Shown here piece after piece: positions 33,476 to 45,270 of a DNA stretch of 64,000 nucleotides. The notes under the pieces are model-generated. The model saw nothing but the letters and a program-made list of their open reading frames with translations, was not told where the DNA came from and searched no databases. A program made the position numbers and the translations under genes. Source of the stretch: Porogramme epimiltina (lineage: Eukaryota; Basidiomycota; Agaricomycetes; Polyporales; Polyporaceae); NCBI GenBank assembly GCA_900155495.1, contig FTLJ01000018.1:1-64000 (forward strand). The letters are read 5' to 3'. Each line of letters opens with the position of its first letter. Within the stretch, counting starts at the first letter, position 1.

Positions 33476-35582
33476 TCAGAGATACGCCGAGAGCGAGACG
33501 GGCACGGCGGGCACCTGGCGCATCTGGACCACCGCGGCCACGACGACCATCGGTGGCTCGAGCGCCGCCTCGCTCGCGCTACTGCTCCCATCGGCGTCAG
33601 CACGGTCCGCTACGGCGTACGCTTCGCTGAAGACGTCGTGCGTGCCGTCGTCTGCGGCGCGCACGTCGGGCGCGGCGACGAGCGCTGCGAGCGTCGCGGG
33701 GCGCCTGCGCGCGGGCGAAGACGCGGACTCGGACTCGGGCGAGTCCGAGCGCGAGCGCGCGTGGGGCGCTAGCGCTGGCAGCGGGAGGGGCACCGGCGCG
33801 GGGACGTCCCAGCCCAGGCGCTCCTGGGCGAACTGCCGCCGGAGGAAGAGCAGCCCGATCCCGTACGTGCCGCCGAAGGCCTGTCCGTGTCAGGGGGTGG
33901 CGGCGGGGGAGACGAGGCGGCGTGGGTTCGCACAGGCGCGCGCGGGGGAGGCGGGGAGGCGGAAGGTCGAGCGCGGCGGCGTGTGCGTGGTGGGAGGTCG
34001 GGGTAATGACACCGAGGAAGTACGTCAGCGAAGGTGTCCTGGCGATCGAGGAGGGGAGCGCCGCGGCGTTATCGCTGCGGTACTAGTGGGAGGCTAGAGG
34101 GAGGAGGGGGAGGGGAGGGAGATGGGTGTGGAGATGCGACACTCACCACTGCCCAAGTGATGCAGATCGCCACGACCGCCCTCTCGCTCGTCCCGCTGAC
34201 GCCGGGATCTCGGTCTGCTCCGTTGATTGTCTGTGCCGCGGGTGCGGGGTTAGTGAGCGTTCGCCTGCGACTGTGAAGGACGTGTTTCGCGGACGGCGTA
34301 CCTCGTAAATTGACAGCCCGAAGATCACAAGGCCCAGGAAAACGTGAACGACGTTACGGGGCGGATGGGCCCGGCCGTGTTTCGGGCGGCGAAGGTGGAC
34401 GAGCGTGCCTAGGGCGACTTCGATAATGTACAACGCGAAGAGAACCACGCCTGATATCTACGAGCGGGTGAGCCCGGGAGAAGCAGGTTGGGTCAGCGTG
34501 CTGGATTACGAGACGAGAGTGCTTGCGGGACGCTCACCTGGTGTGCAGTCACCACGTGCTCCAGACCTTGTTGTGCTACTGCTAGCGGTCCCAACGCCCA
34601 TCCGATACAGATGAGTGGGATTCCCAGCACAACGTTCAGGAACCAGTGCGCGGCGAACCACTTCGGCGTGAACACGCGGCCCCAACGTGCAACTAGCGCC
34701 CCCAGGGGTAGGAGTATAAGGAACCCTGCAGCAGAAAGTACCGCATGCGCCACTAGAAGGCCACTGGTACGCGACTTGGTGCTATCGGGGACAGATGACT
34801 GTGTTGACGCCGGGGAGGAGCTCGTGTTAGTGGCGGAGGTCGTTGCTGAAGCGTCCAAGGTATTGGTGGGCGATGATTCACTTGACACCTCAAGCTCCTT
34901 GGACAAATTTAGTGTAAACGAGCCTGCGTCCAGGTGCTGTTCGATATTAGTGTTTGGGTCGGGGTCCGGTATCGTCACTCCGAACGCCCATATGAGCGAC
35001 TGTGTCGTGTTGGAGTCCCTCTCAATTTCGAAAGAGAGTATTTGGGAGACGCTATCCGGAGACTGCGGAGGATCAGGGATCATGTTTAGGGTGGACAAGG
35101 GGTGCGCAGACGCACGGGGTTGACGGCATTGACTACGGTCGCCTTCCGCGGGGGGTGAGTTACAGGCAGCGGTTCCACGCGTCCTGAAGCTTGTCTTTGC
35201 GACAAGATTGTCGTACCATTGGCGGCTGGCCAAAGAATCACCATCGGAGTGTTGCCCATATGACTACCGAAGCCACTGAGAAGCCATCGGTCAGCAATCA
35301 CACCATAGGCAGCGAGGTGGATCCACTCACATCGCCATCCATCCCAGTTGATTGAGCGATTTGAGCGAGTCTGCGTCATACAGAGGAGTCAGGAGATAGG
35401 GCTGGCGGTAATATGTATTGCATACATGTTACTGTTGAGGTATTCACTGTAGCGCTAACGCACATCAAGGTTCCACACCAGGAGTCGCCCTGAAGGGCAG
35501 AAACCTCGGAGAACCAAGACGGTGCGAAAGCGAGGAGCCCCAACAGTAGAGACTTCGGGAGGTGAGCCAAGGAAAAAGGCAT
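33476..35582 (-). CDS. Secreted/membrane DOMON and cytochrome b561 domain protein
   Basis: A predicted plasma-membrane redox protein with an extracellular DOMON (cellobiose-dehydrogenase-cytochrome-like) domain followed by cytochrome b561 helices. The start at 35582 gives a signal peptide (MPFSLAHLPKSLLLGLLAFA), then GDSWCGTLMCVSATVNTST. A middle exon (35240-35160) reads GFGSHMGNTPMVILWPAANG and SQRQASGRVEPLPV, characteristic of this DOMON subfamily. After a Ser/Thr-rich linker, helices follow: LVAHAVLSAAGFLILLPLGA, KWFAAHWFLNVVLGIPLICI, and NVVHVFLGLVIFGLSIYEV. His residues suitable as haem ligands occur in LVAHAV, FAAHWF, LEHVV and VVHVF. The C-terminus (33476-33880) is a long Ser/Glu/Ala-rich cytosolic tail after LFLRRQFAQERLGW. 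A role in transmembrane electron transfer is known for b561 proteins; the donor and acceptor here are unknown. Confidence 0.85.
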
Positions 35583-35952
35583 GCCTTCAGGCAGCCAAGA
35601 GATGAAGGAGGGTAGGAAGTTGGGGCGAGAATAACGTGGTGGAGGGCAAGACCAGAGGAGGCGTCGTCGACGGCCCCCCGGGCGATGTAGAGCATCATTA
35701 TTCTCATGCCTTGCTAAGTCTCAACGCGACTCATACCCACGGCTGGGAAAGGGCGAGCACAGGACCGGGATCGACTCTCACCGACGTTTCCGACGCGCAG
35801 AACGTGGGATCCTCACACGCATTTGCGTCAAAGTAGCGCGGACCGAAATAGGAAGTGAAATCACGGACGTGTTGCAGTGCACTTCTAGACTACATGTCGG
35901 ATGTGGGTTTTATACAATGACGGTTTGCCCTTGACTTCTCTCGATCCCGCGT
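35583..35952. other. 5' flank of the DOMON gene and 3' flank of NDK
   Basis: About 370 bp. On the minus strand a TATAAAA lies at 35908-35914, over 320 bp upstream of the DOMON start codon, so that gene may have a long or spliced 5' leader. Confidence 0.4.
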
Positions 35953-36660
35953 CTACTCAAAGATCCACTTGGCCTGGTCCTGAGTGTACTGAACGACACC
36001 CTCCGGGAACCAGCTGCAATAGACATAGTGAGTGACAGATCTAAGATTGAGGACCAATACACTTACAGCCCGATCTCCTTCTCGGCGCTATCGACGGCAT
36101 CCGAACCGTGGCAGATGTTGCGGCCGACAGCAAGGGCGAAGTCGCCACGGATGGTGCCTAATGGACATCGTATGGGTTTTTTACGCGTAAAGCACGCGTG
36201 TCAGGCGGAGGTACGCACCGGGAGCAGAGGCAAGAGGGTTAGTAGCGCCGAGCATGACACGGCCGGTCTTGACGGCATCGAGACCCTCCCAGACCATGGC
36301 GACGACGGGGCCAGAGGCCATGTACTTGATGAGGCCCGGGAAGAAGGGCTTGCCCTTGAGGTCAGCGTAGTCTGTACGTATGTAACCGTGATTAATGAAG
36401 CGCCGTGCATGTAGAGCGTGTGTATGTGCGACATACGCTTCTCGAGGTGCTCGGGGGTAGCGTGGACGAGCTTGAGAGCAATAAGCTTGAAGCCGCGCTG
36501 CTCGAAACGGCTAATGATGTTGCCAACGAGCCCGCGCTGGACGCCGTCGGGCTGGAAAGACGCGACGCGTCAAGGGTTAACTGCAGCTCGGGGTTTGAGG
36601 TCAAAAGTAGCTGCCACGGCTTACCTTGACCATGATGTAGGTGCGCTCAGAGACAGACAT
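35953..36660 (-). CDS. NDK1: Nucleoside diphosphate kinase
   Basis: Transfers the gamma phosphate of ATP to other nucleoside diphosphates. The start at 36660 reads [12 protein letters not shown], then after an intron [20 protein letters not shown] and [18 protein letters not shown]. Later exons read [38 protein letters not shown], and [20 protein letters not shown]. The catalytic His is in NICHGSD. It ends KEIGLWFPEGVV then QDQAKWIFE with the stop at 35953-35955. Four or more introns are inferred, and overall length fits the usual 150-residue enzyme. It is divergently transcribed from QCR7, with 265 bp between start codons. No leader is seen, so the protein is cytosolic. Confidence 0.97.
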
Positions 36661-36925
36661 GGCTGCTGCAGGAAGTGGATGGGGTAGATGGAAGAAGATA
36701 AAGAGATGGAGGAGGAGAACGAGGACGAGCGATGTTTTATACATCGCTCCTTCGATCGCTACTCCTCGTTAATCGCTGCCAAATCGGGTAGCCACGCCGT
36801 GACCGCGCAGAGCGCGTCGGTGCCACCCGCGCCAAACAGCACCAAACAGCCTCGGGCAGACTCGCGGTGCGCCCCCGCGCCGGGCGCTCTGCTGCACAAC
36901 ACACCCATAGACTCCCTCAACGACC
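36661..36925. promoter_or_regulatory. Shared divergent promoter of NDK and QCR7
   Basis: 265 bp lie between the two start codons. On the minus strand TATAAAA (36735-36741) is 75 bp from the NDK start. No TATA box is obvious for QCR7. Confidence 0.5.
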
Positions 36926-37486
36926 ATGACCGTTCTTGGCCCCCTCGGTCCCTCCCTCGCGCCCGCCATCCGCCAGAGCCGTGGCCTGTACGCCATGCTC
37001 AAGCCCGTCGCGGACTGGTACGCCAACGTCTCGGGCTACAGAAAAGTCGGCTTGAAGTACGACGACCTCCGTACGTGTCCGCTCGCGTTCTCTTCTCGCG
37101 CTCTCTAGTGAACAGCCGTTATGGTGTAGTGGTCGAGGAGCGCCCAGACGTCGAGCGGGTGAGTTGTCGCGCGTTCTTTCTATCCCTTGTTTTGTGCTGA
37201 CTGTTATTCCCTAGGCAATTGCTCGTTTGACCCCCCGCGAGCAGTATGACCGCGCATTCCGCTTCAAGCGCGCTTCGCAGTGCAGTGTTCTCCACGATGT
37301 CCTCCCCAAGGACCAGTGGGTCAAGCCCTCCGAGGTGCGTGCACGCACCAATCCCGTCCAATTGTCTCTAACATGTCTCCCCTTCCTCAGGATGTGCGCT
37401 ACCTTAAGCCCCACGTCCAGGAGGTTGAGAAGGAGGACCAGGAGCGGTTCAAGTGGGACCACATGGCAGTGGAGAGGCGGCGATAG
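36926..37486 (+). CDS. QCR7: Cytochrome b-c1 complex subunit 7
   Basis: The 14-kDa subunit of mitochondrial complex III. Four exons fit exactly in phase: 36926-37070, 37130-37158, 37215-37334 and 37391-37486, giving 129 residues, close to the family's usual 125. It starts MTVLGPLGPSLAPAIRQSRG, continues with WYANVSGYRKVGLKYDDLLV (exon 1/2 junction), EERPDVERAIARLTPREQYD and RAFRFKRASQCSVLHDVLPK, and ends after EKEDQERFKWDHMAVERRR. The second exon is only 29 nt; the alternative acceptor at 37109 would insert seven unexpected residues, so 37130 is preferred. Like its homologues it has no cleavable presequence. It pairs divergently with NDK. Confidence 0.96.
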
Positions 37487-37784
37487 ACATTCCTTCCGCA
37501 CGGATGTACAGAGGACGAGCACTCTACCACTTCCTAATGAAACTCGTCATCTGGGACTTCCTGCTCTTGCCGGTGTGCAAGTTCTCGCTCCGCCTGTCCG
37601 AGCCAATCACAGCGCAGCAATTTCTCAGGGGGGCACGACTTCACTTCGGCAATTGGCGCACACGGCATACAGACTGTCTATGCGAAGCCATTCTCTATAA
37701 TATACCAAAAGAAATACACGCGGGCTAGACTGCATTCTATCGTAATCCCTAAGCTGAACCCCAGCGTAAGACGTCTTAACTCGC

Positions 37785-40640
37785 TTAGATCGCCTTAACG
37801 AGCGGGGAGACGACCTGGCCGCCCTGCTTCTTGTAGAAGTCGACGATCTTCTTGCCAACGTTCGCGATGTCTGCGGATGAAGCGGTAGCGGTCAGCTCAC
37901 AAGTTGACTAAATGTCTTTGGCGTTACGTACTGGGACCAGTGATGCCGAACTTCTCGTATACCTTCTTGTACGGGCCAGAAGCACCCCAGGCCGCAAGAC
38001 CGAGTTGCTAAATTATAGACACCCGTCAGCTCAAAGGGCCCGACACGTAAAAAGAGGGGCGAACATACCTCGTGGCTGTACTTCTGCCAGCCAACAGTCT
38101 ACATTCGCACCATCGATAAGTTGATCATCCTTGACATGCGAGAGCATAGAACGACTCACCGAGAGCGCCTCGACCGACAGGATGGGCGCACCGCTGCGGA
38201 GCACGCTGAGCCTGTACTCGGACGGCTGGGCGTCGAAGATGGACCAGCACGGCAGGCTGACGACGCGGGTCTTGACGCCCTCCGCGTTGAGCGCGACGGC
38301 CGCCTCGAGCGCGATGGACACCTCGGAGCCAGAGGAGACGACGGTGAGGTCCTCGCCCTGCACCTCGTGCACGACGTAGCCGCCCTTGAGCGCGCGCTCG
38401 AGCGTCGAGCCCTCGAGGTTCGGCAGGTTCTGGCGCGAGAGCGAGAGGATGGACGGCGTCTGCGTGCGCGTGAGCGCCGAGTAGTACGCGGCCGACGTCT
38501 CGTTCCCGTCCGCGGGGCGCCAGAAGTCGAGGTTCGGCGTCGCGCGGAAGTGGATTGCGGTCTCGACAGGCTGGTGCGTGGGGCCGTCCTCACCGAGACC
38601 GATGGAATCGTGGGTGGCTGTGGGGGATGGGCGTAAGAGACGCGGGTCGGGACGTAAAGCAGGACAGGACGTTTACTGACCGACCCAGATGACCTGGTGC
38701 TTGCTGAGGGCAGACAACCGCACCGCGCCGGCGGCGTACGAGACGAAGTTCTGGCAGTTTCTGTCAGGGAATTCCACACAGAATACGAGTGATCGGGTGC
38801 ATGACGTACAAGGAAAGTTGCGACGAATGGAATGATACCGCCATACGCATGGAGGCCGTTGGCGATCGCACCCATACCGTGCTCACGAACACCATAACGG
38901 ATATAAGTGCCCTTGTAGCTGCCGAGGCCCGTGTTCTCCGGCTGGAAGTCGACCATCGTCTTCGTGCGGGTGAGGTTGCTGCCCGTCAAGTCGGCGGAAC
39001 CACCCATCAATTCAGGAAGAACGGGGACAACGGCGGAGAGAACGATCTCGGACAACTTGCGGGACGCTTGCGCCGCGTCTGCCGGCTTGTACACAGGCAG
39101 GTTCTTCTCCCAGCCCTCCGGAAGCTTGCCCGAAATACGACGAGTGAGCTCGGCGTGCTCAGCGGGGAACTTCTCGCCATAGGCGGAGAGGAGAGCATTC
39201 CACTCGGACTCGAGCTTAGCGCCGCGAGCAGCCATCTCAGCATACGCAGCGTATGTCTCCTGAGGTACGTAGAACGACTGGTCAGAGGGCAGACCGAACT
39301 TGCCCTTCAGAGCCTGAATATCGTCCGCCTTGAGGGCTGCGTGGCACGTAAACACACATGCAGTAGACAGTATGTTATAGATAACTTACGAGCACCGTGG
39401 ACACCATGGGTACCCTGTTGCTTGGAGCCGAAGCCAATAGTTGTGCGGAGACGGATGAGCGTAGGCTTGCTCGTCTCCTTCTGTGCCTCAGCGATCGCGT
39501 TGTAGATAGACTCGAGGTCACTACACCACTATTAGAGAGCGTCTTGTATAGAAGCGTTAACCGAGGACTCACGAGTCGCCGTTGTCAACGTGAAGAGTCT
39601 GCCAGCCATACGAGATGAAGCGCTGCTCAACGTTCTCAGTGAATGCAACAGCGGTGTCACCGTCAATGGAGATGTCTGCCATCAATCATTAACACCGCGC
39701 CTTGCCAAGACCGCAAAGGCAAGCTCACGGTTGTCGTCATAGATCTTTGGTGAACAGTGAGCAAGATCTTTAAATCGCCAAGATGCAACATATTACATAC
39801 CGCGATCAGGTTGCCGAGCTGCAGGTGTCCCGCAAGGGAAGCCGCCTCACTGGCGACACCCTCCATAAGACAACCATCACCAAGGAAGACTGTAACATAC
39901 GCTCAGACAAATTCATAAGAAGCCAGTCAGAATTTGAGCTCACCGTAGGTGTAGTTGTTGACGAGGTCGAACCCATCCTTGTTGAAGGTCGCGCCCATAT
40001 GCGCCTGAGCAATGGCGAGACCAACGGCATTTGAGAAACCCTGGCCGAGAGGACCGGTCGTAACCTCAATACCATCCGTGTGGCCTGCCTCTGGGTGACC
40101 AGGGGTCAGAGAATCGATCTGACGGAAGGCCTTCAGGTCGTCCATGGAGAGCTTGTAGCCCATAAGGTGGAGTAGGATGTACTGGAGAGCGCAACTAATC
40201 CAGGGCTTAGCATCTGCGAGTACTGTACATTTCAAGTACGACTCACGCATGTCTATACAACAGCACTGTCAGAAAAATATGCATGCGTGGGTCAAATTTA
40301 CGACGTACCCGTTGGACAGGACGAAACGATCGCGGTTGAACCACTTCGAGCTCTTGGGGTTGGCGTTGAAGAACCTTGAGCCGGAGTTGGATTGCACGTC
40401 CCATGAAATGAGAAAAATTGGGCAACGTACCTGGTAAAGAGGACGTGCGCGACGGGTGCCATGCCCATGGGAGCACCTGAGGAGAGAACGCACGTCGGAC
40501 CACTTTCCCGACCGGAGTGGAGACGAGGGAGGGCACGCACCGGGGTGGCCGGAGTTGGCCTTGCCGACGACATCCGCGGCGAGGGCGCGGATGGTGGCAA
40601 TGGAGATCTCGTCCGCAGACTGGGGGGCGAATTTGGACAT
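37785..40640 (-). CDS. TKL1: Transketolase
   Basis: Thiamine-diphosphate enzyme of the non-oxidative pentose phosphate pathway. The start at 40640 reads [20 protein letters not shown], with KANSGHPGA at the first intron and [14 protein letters not shown] next. Further exons carry RDRFVLSNG (about 40320), [20 protein letters not shown] (about 40060), [20 protein letters not shown] (about 39620), [14 protein letters not shown] sequence (about 39400), a large exon from 39340 ([20 protein letters not shown]), [20 protein letters not shown] (about 38880), and [20 protein letters not shown] (about 38580). The end at 37785-37787 closes [20 protein letters not shown]. At least nine introns occur. His and Asp cofactor and substrate contacts in these conserved blocks are present. 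Divergent to CMC2. Confidence 0.97.
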
Positions 40641-40953
40641 GGCTGGGGGAGGATGAAAGGGTGGGGAGGCGGGCGAGGGAGGTGCAGCTATATACCCGCA
40701 CTGGGGCTCGCGACCGTGACTGATATCTAATCAGGCATCCCGAGCGCGTCTCCGGGCCGCCGCCCAATCGCAGGGCTGGGGAGCGGTCGGAGCGCTCTCA
40801 GCCGCTGCTTCCACCACTCCCGCTTCCCCAGTTTCCGCCCTCCCTTGCCGTCCCTCACCGCGTCTCCCCCCGGCCCTCTGCCGCCGTCTGGTGCCTCCTT
40901 TACGTCCTCTCAGCCCCCGTGCCCTGCGCTCGAACCCAGGCGCGCGACAGACG
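40641..40953. promoter_or_regulatory. Shared divergent promoter of transketolase and CMC2
   Basis: 313 bp lie between start codons. On the minus strand TATATA (40689-40694) is about 50 bp from the transketolase start. The CMC2 side is CT-rich (40810-40870) without a clear TATA. Confidence 0.45.
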
Positions 40954-41372
40954 ATGCACCCCCAACTCACGGAGAAAAAGCTAGGTTCGCATCCCCCTCC
41001 GGCCGTGCGCACTGCCGGCCCATAGCGGGCATAAGCCGCAGAGCAGCTGTGGGACTCACGCACCGGCTTCTCATAGTCTGCCTGGACTTCATCCAGGCAC
41101 TTGATGCCTGCCACGCCAACGGCTGGTCGCGCTGGACGGGGGCATGTAATCAAGCGAAGCATGACCTGAATATGTGTCTCCGCAAGGAGGTGAGCAAGCA
41201 CACACTACACACATCGGACTTACATGCCCATGACTAACCGCGTCACGTTTGTCCCGCTGACGCCATCTCTCCCTCCCGCCAGCGCGTAGATCGCACCACG
41301 AAGAATCGTGAGGAGGCAAAGGCCAAGCGAGAGAAGATAGAGCAAGCATGGAAAGATATCCGTGACGACTGA
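40954..41372 (+). CDS. CMC2: Twin CX9C protein, COX assembly factor CMC2
   Basis: A small intermembrane-space protein needed for cytochrome c oxidase biogenesis. Three exons join in phase: 40954-40984, 41077-41189 and 41283-41372, giving 77 residues. It starts MHPQLTEKKL, as in yeast and animal CMC2, and continues CLDFIQALDACHANGW and CNQAKHDLNMCLRKE: both pairs are exactly C-X9-C, the twin CX9C fold oxidised by Mia40. The basic helical tail reads RTTKNREEAKAKREKIEQAW and ends in KDIRDD. Longer upstream frames on this strand are not consistent with the family start. Divergent to transketolase. Confidence 0.93.
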
Positions 41373-41675
41373 GTTGGGCGGCGTACCCCCGTGGGTGGGG
41401 GAACTCTATGCGGCGGCGTCCCCCGAAGAACCTCGAAGCATCCTATGTCGCTAGACCAGCTGCGGCCTTTTCCAGCCCAATCGGCACGCCCCTGAACCTT
41501 GGCACGTTCCAAGCCCTCCAAAGTGCTGCATACGTATGTGACCCGCACACTGCCATGCTACATGAGGAGTTGGGATAGAAGACTATTCTGCACTGGATTG
41601 TACATGAGCATAACACTCCACTCCACACATGTCAGAAGTATCATACACTTGTAATAGTCCACGTAATCTCATGAC
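41373..41675. other. Convergent 3' regions of CMC2 and GH31
   Basis: About 300 bp between the plus-strand CMC2 stop and the minus-strand glycosidase stop. No further gene is seen. A GT-rich inverted element GTACCCCCGTGGGTGGGGGAAC occurs near 41383-41404, perhaps part of a transcript end. Confidence 0.35.
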
Positions 41676-44600
41676 CTACACACTCAACAAGAAGATATCG
41701 TCACCCTTCGACCCCGCCTTCGTCTCCGACTTCTTCACCTGACCGCCCGCGAAGTAGCTCACGGACGTCAAAGACACATTGCCTTCCGACACGAACACTT
41801 CCAGATTCCCGCGTTCCAAGAACACCCTTACGACGCCCGCCGTCTCCTTGCCCTTGCCCGCCGGGATCTTGGTGTAGACCTTTCCCATCTCGAGCTCATA
41901 CGCCTGCACCTCCAGCCCCGCCTTGCCAAACTCGTAGTCAGGGCGTCCGATCCCAGCCGGACCCAGGCAGAGCACGGAACCCTGGCGGACCCACACAGGA
42001 ATCTGGTCGATGGGGACGACCTCCTTGACCCAGACCGGGCCCGTTTGCGTGCGTGTCGGCTGGAAGAACGATGTCCAGCGTCCCTCGGGGAGGTAGTACT
42101 CTGACTCCTCGCCCTCTGGCACGAACACAGGCGCGACGAGCAGCGAAGGGCCGAGCATGAACTGTCTGTCGAGGTAGTGCGTCGTGCGGTCGTCCGGGAA
42201 CTCGAGGAACATGGCGCGCTGTATCGGGTGGCCTTTGCTGTGGCCGTCAATGGACTGAGGAGGTCGTCAGTGGATAGAGGACCTGTTGTAGGGAAAGGGG
42301 CGCACTAGCTGGTACAGGTAAGGCATGAGCCTGTGCTTCGCGTCGAGGAATTTGGCCATGTACGTCGCGGCGGCCTCGCCATATTGCCAGGGTACCCTGT
42401 ATGACATCGAACCATGCAGGCGAGAATGAGAAGAGAAAAGGCCGTAGGCTACCCATCGGTTGTAGATCTCAGGAGGTGGGTGGCCCTATGTGCGAACGTA
42501 TGAGCCCAACCATCACCGTGCACGTTGTCGTTGAACTTGCCTCAAATCCTCCGATGTCGTGAGAAGCGAACGCGAAACCGGACGAAGTCAAGCTCAAAGC
42601 ACCGCGGAGGGATTCCGCCATAGCCTCGAATGTTGACTCACAGTCCCCACCCCAGTGCTACGGGAATAGAAAATCGTCCGTTATAGCATGTTCTGTCTTG
42701 CGATGAACGTTGAATCACTTACAACTGGGAACCGCTGCCCACCGGCATGCGCAGAGCGCGCGAAGACGACAGCCTCACCCTTGCCGAAGCGACGTTCGAG
42801 GACACGGAAAACCATCTCGTTGTACACAACTGAGTACGCGTTGTGCATGCGGAGTGGGTCTGACCCGTCGTGGAATACGACATTGGCGTGTGGGATCCGC
42901 TCGCCGAAATCTGTCTATGAATCATGGGGCGTACACAGTGTGTATGTCAGTATATATAGCACTCCCCCTTCCATACGCGGAAGTGCAAGACCGACCTTGA
43001 ATGTATCTACGCCGAGATCCACAAGGGCGTCTAGCTTCGCTTCATACCACTTCCGAGCGGCGGGGTTTGTGACGTCGACAACGCCCAGGCCAGGCTGCCA
43101 CAAGTCCCATCTGCGAAGGAGGTTTCCTGATCAATTCCGGGCAACCCGCACACAGAGAAGGGCATTCTGGGTGACGTACTGCCAAGGAGTGCCGTCCTTG
43201 CGCTTGATGAGGTAGCCGCCTTTGACAGCCTCCTGGAATATTGGAGAGAGTTGAGAGATGTACGGGTTGACTGCCGGACGAAAGTGTTTTAGTGGGTTAA
43301 TAAAGGATACGTTAACAAGAAGCTCACTCCAGACGCAAATCTTCACTCCGTATTTTTGCTTGATCTCAGATAGGTAGGCTTTAGGGTCGGGGAAATTGTC
43401 GGGGTCGAATGTGAATGAACACCTGTCCGCAAAACAAGCGGAATAGCTTGTCAATGATGTGTAGGCGCAATGAATATCGTGTAGATCGCACCATTCGTAT
43501 TGCTTCATCCAGAAGCAGTCAAGATGGAAGACCCGGACCGGACACTTCCTAGTCTGCATGCCTTCTAGGAATCCAGACACGGTCTTCTCGTCGTATGACG
43601 TGAGGAATGATGTGGAGAGCCAAAGGCCGAAGGTCCATGAGGGCAAGAGTCTAGGAACATTGTCAGGCGGGCTCAGGCGGGCTAGAACGTCCACACGGTA
43701 AACTTACGCTGGACGACCCGTGATACGGGTGTAACGCTCAAGAATCTGGAGGAAGATGTGAGATAAGAACAGGGGCACGAAGATGTCCATGCACTTGCCT
43801 CCAAAGGCGAAGGGCCATAGATGACAAAATACTCCAATGACTCGCCCGCAACACTCACGCCAACCCGGCTGACCTTCTCGCTGGCGACTTCGACTTCGAC
43901 CTCTCCAGGATGGTTGATGAAGACTCCATAGTTGCGGTTCGTGATGTAAAACGGGACGCACTTATAGGCCTGTTCGCTGGACGTGCCGCCGTCCTGATTC
44001 CAGACGCTGACTGACTGACCTGATCAGGCGCGTTCTTCAGCACGCGTCGCACGCTCATGGGAGGGGCAAACGTTACCATTCTTGACGAACGGGCCGAACT
44101 GCTCGCCTAATCCATAGACGAGCTCTCCGGGGGAGAGATTGAGCTCCGAGTGCGTATATCGCACGAACTCCGGCGGGGCGTCTGGCCGTGGGTTGGAGCT
44201 GGTGTCGGTCGCGAGGCAGGAGCTGTTCGATGCGCTCCGTAGCGTCCACTTGTACGGGACGTCATAAATGGCTTGGTGCTTGTACCCGGCTGTTGTGAGA
44301 GTCCGGGTGGGAGACTTGAATGCGACTGTATACGGGTTCTGTGTGATCTCAGCCTTCAGCCCGCCACTAGCCACGGTCCAGGAACTGTCCGTCCTCGAGA
44401 GTGAAGCCGACGGCACCGGGGGGTCGTCTGGGAAGAGCGTGATGTCCGGTGTCGGATCGACGTGCTTGAAGTGCTCGATCTTGACGCCGACCACGCCCTC
44501 GGTAGGAGAGTGAACGCGCACACTGAGAACGGGTCCTGGACGCAATCAGCGCAGCACACGACGGGGAGAATGGACACTGCGCACCCGCGAGCGTGTCTCC

Positions 44601-44732
44601 GCGATGGCGGATAGGCTTAGTGGAGACCTGGAAGTTGAAGCCATCACCGTCCTGGAGGCCCTGGACAATCTGGAGGCCGTGGAAGGGCTTGACGCCGCTT
44701 TTGAGGAGCCAGAAGCCGTCGTTGAACCTCAT
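41676..44732 (-). CDS. GH31 glycosidase, alpha-xylosidase (YicI) type
   Basis: A family 31 alpha-glycosidase of the alpha-xylosidase subgroup, releasing alpha-xylose, for example from xyloglucan oligosaccharides. It starts [20 protein letters not shown] at 44732 without a signal peptide, so it is probably intracellular. An N-terminal beta domain is at 44030-44545 ([20 protein letters not shown]). The catalytic barrel has [17 protein letters not shown] (about 43640), [17 protein letters not shown] (about 43500), and GVDTFKV followed after an intron by [17 protein letters not shown] (about 42900), where the Asp of TDFGER is the expected nucleophile. HWGGDCEST (about 42640) carries the expected acid/base Asp, then [12 protein letters not shown] (about 42580). 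C-terminal exon 41676-42212 reads [20 protein letters not shown]. Many introns (about ten) occur. Alpha-glucosidase activity is the alternative. Confidence 0.92.
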
Positions 44733-45270
44733 GCTGCGAGTTTATGGAGGCGCATTGGGGAGGGGAGGGGGTGACGCGTTATATAGTCTTCGCGGGGCTA
44801 GGCTGCTAGTAGGGATTGAGCACGGGCCGCGTTCGCGGTGGTGGCGGAACGGGGAAACATGGAGGAGAGCCGGAACAGAGGGACCGGACTAACAATGGGG
44901 GAACGTCCTGGCAGGGCAGGGTGGGCGATACGAAGGCCGGCGATGAGATGGGGGGAGATTGGCCTCTGCACATGACGGTACCGCCGCGGACGGCACACCC
45001 GGGGCTCAACTTAACGTTTTCCATCCCGGCCCGTTGCGGGGCGCAAATCCCGCGTGAATATCGGGCTCAGCGCTCGCGCACACCGACAGCCATGGCGTGC
45101 AGATACCCTCGCGCGGAACAAGCAGCGCGGGATTGTCAATAATTACTCGGACGTTCCTAGCGACAATCCTCTGTGCCGTAAGGCTCGAACTGACTCGATA
45201 TAACTCATTCTACACGTAAAACCGCCCAGAGCCACTATAATAGGGCACAAGCCACGGGTCCTTACCGGCG
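44733..45270. promoter_or_regulatory. Divergent promoter region of GH31 and serine dehydratase 1
   Basis: 538 bp between starts. TATATAA on the minus strand (44779-44785) is about 50 bp from the GH31 start; TATAA on the plus strand (45236-45240) is 31 bp before the dehydratase start. No operator was identified. Confidence 0.5.

Noticed and set aside
37115..37160. tRNA-like sequence resembling an A-box (TGGTGTAGTGGTCGA)
   Set aside because: There is no matching B-box or cloverleaf, and the segment is the 3' splice site and small second exon of QCR7.
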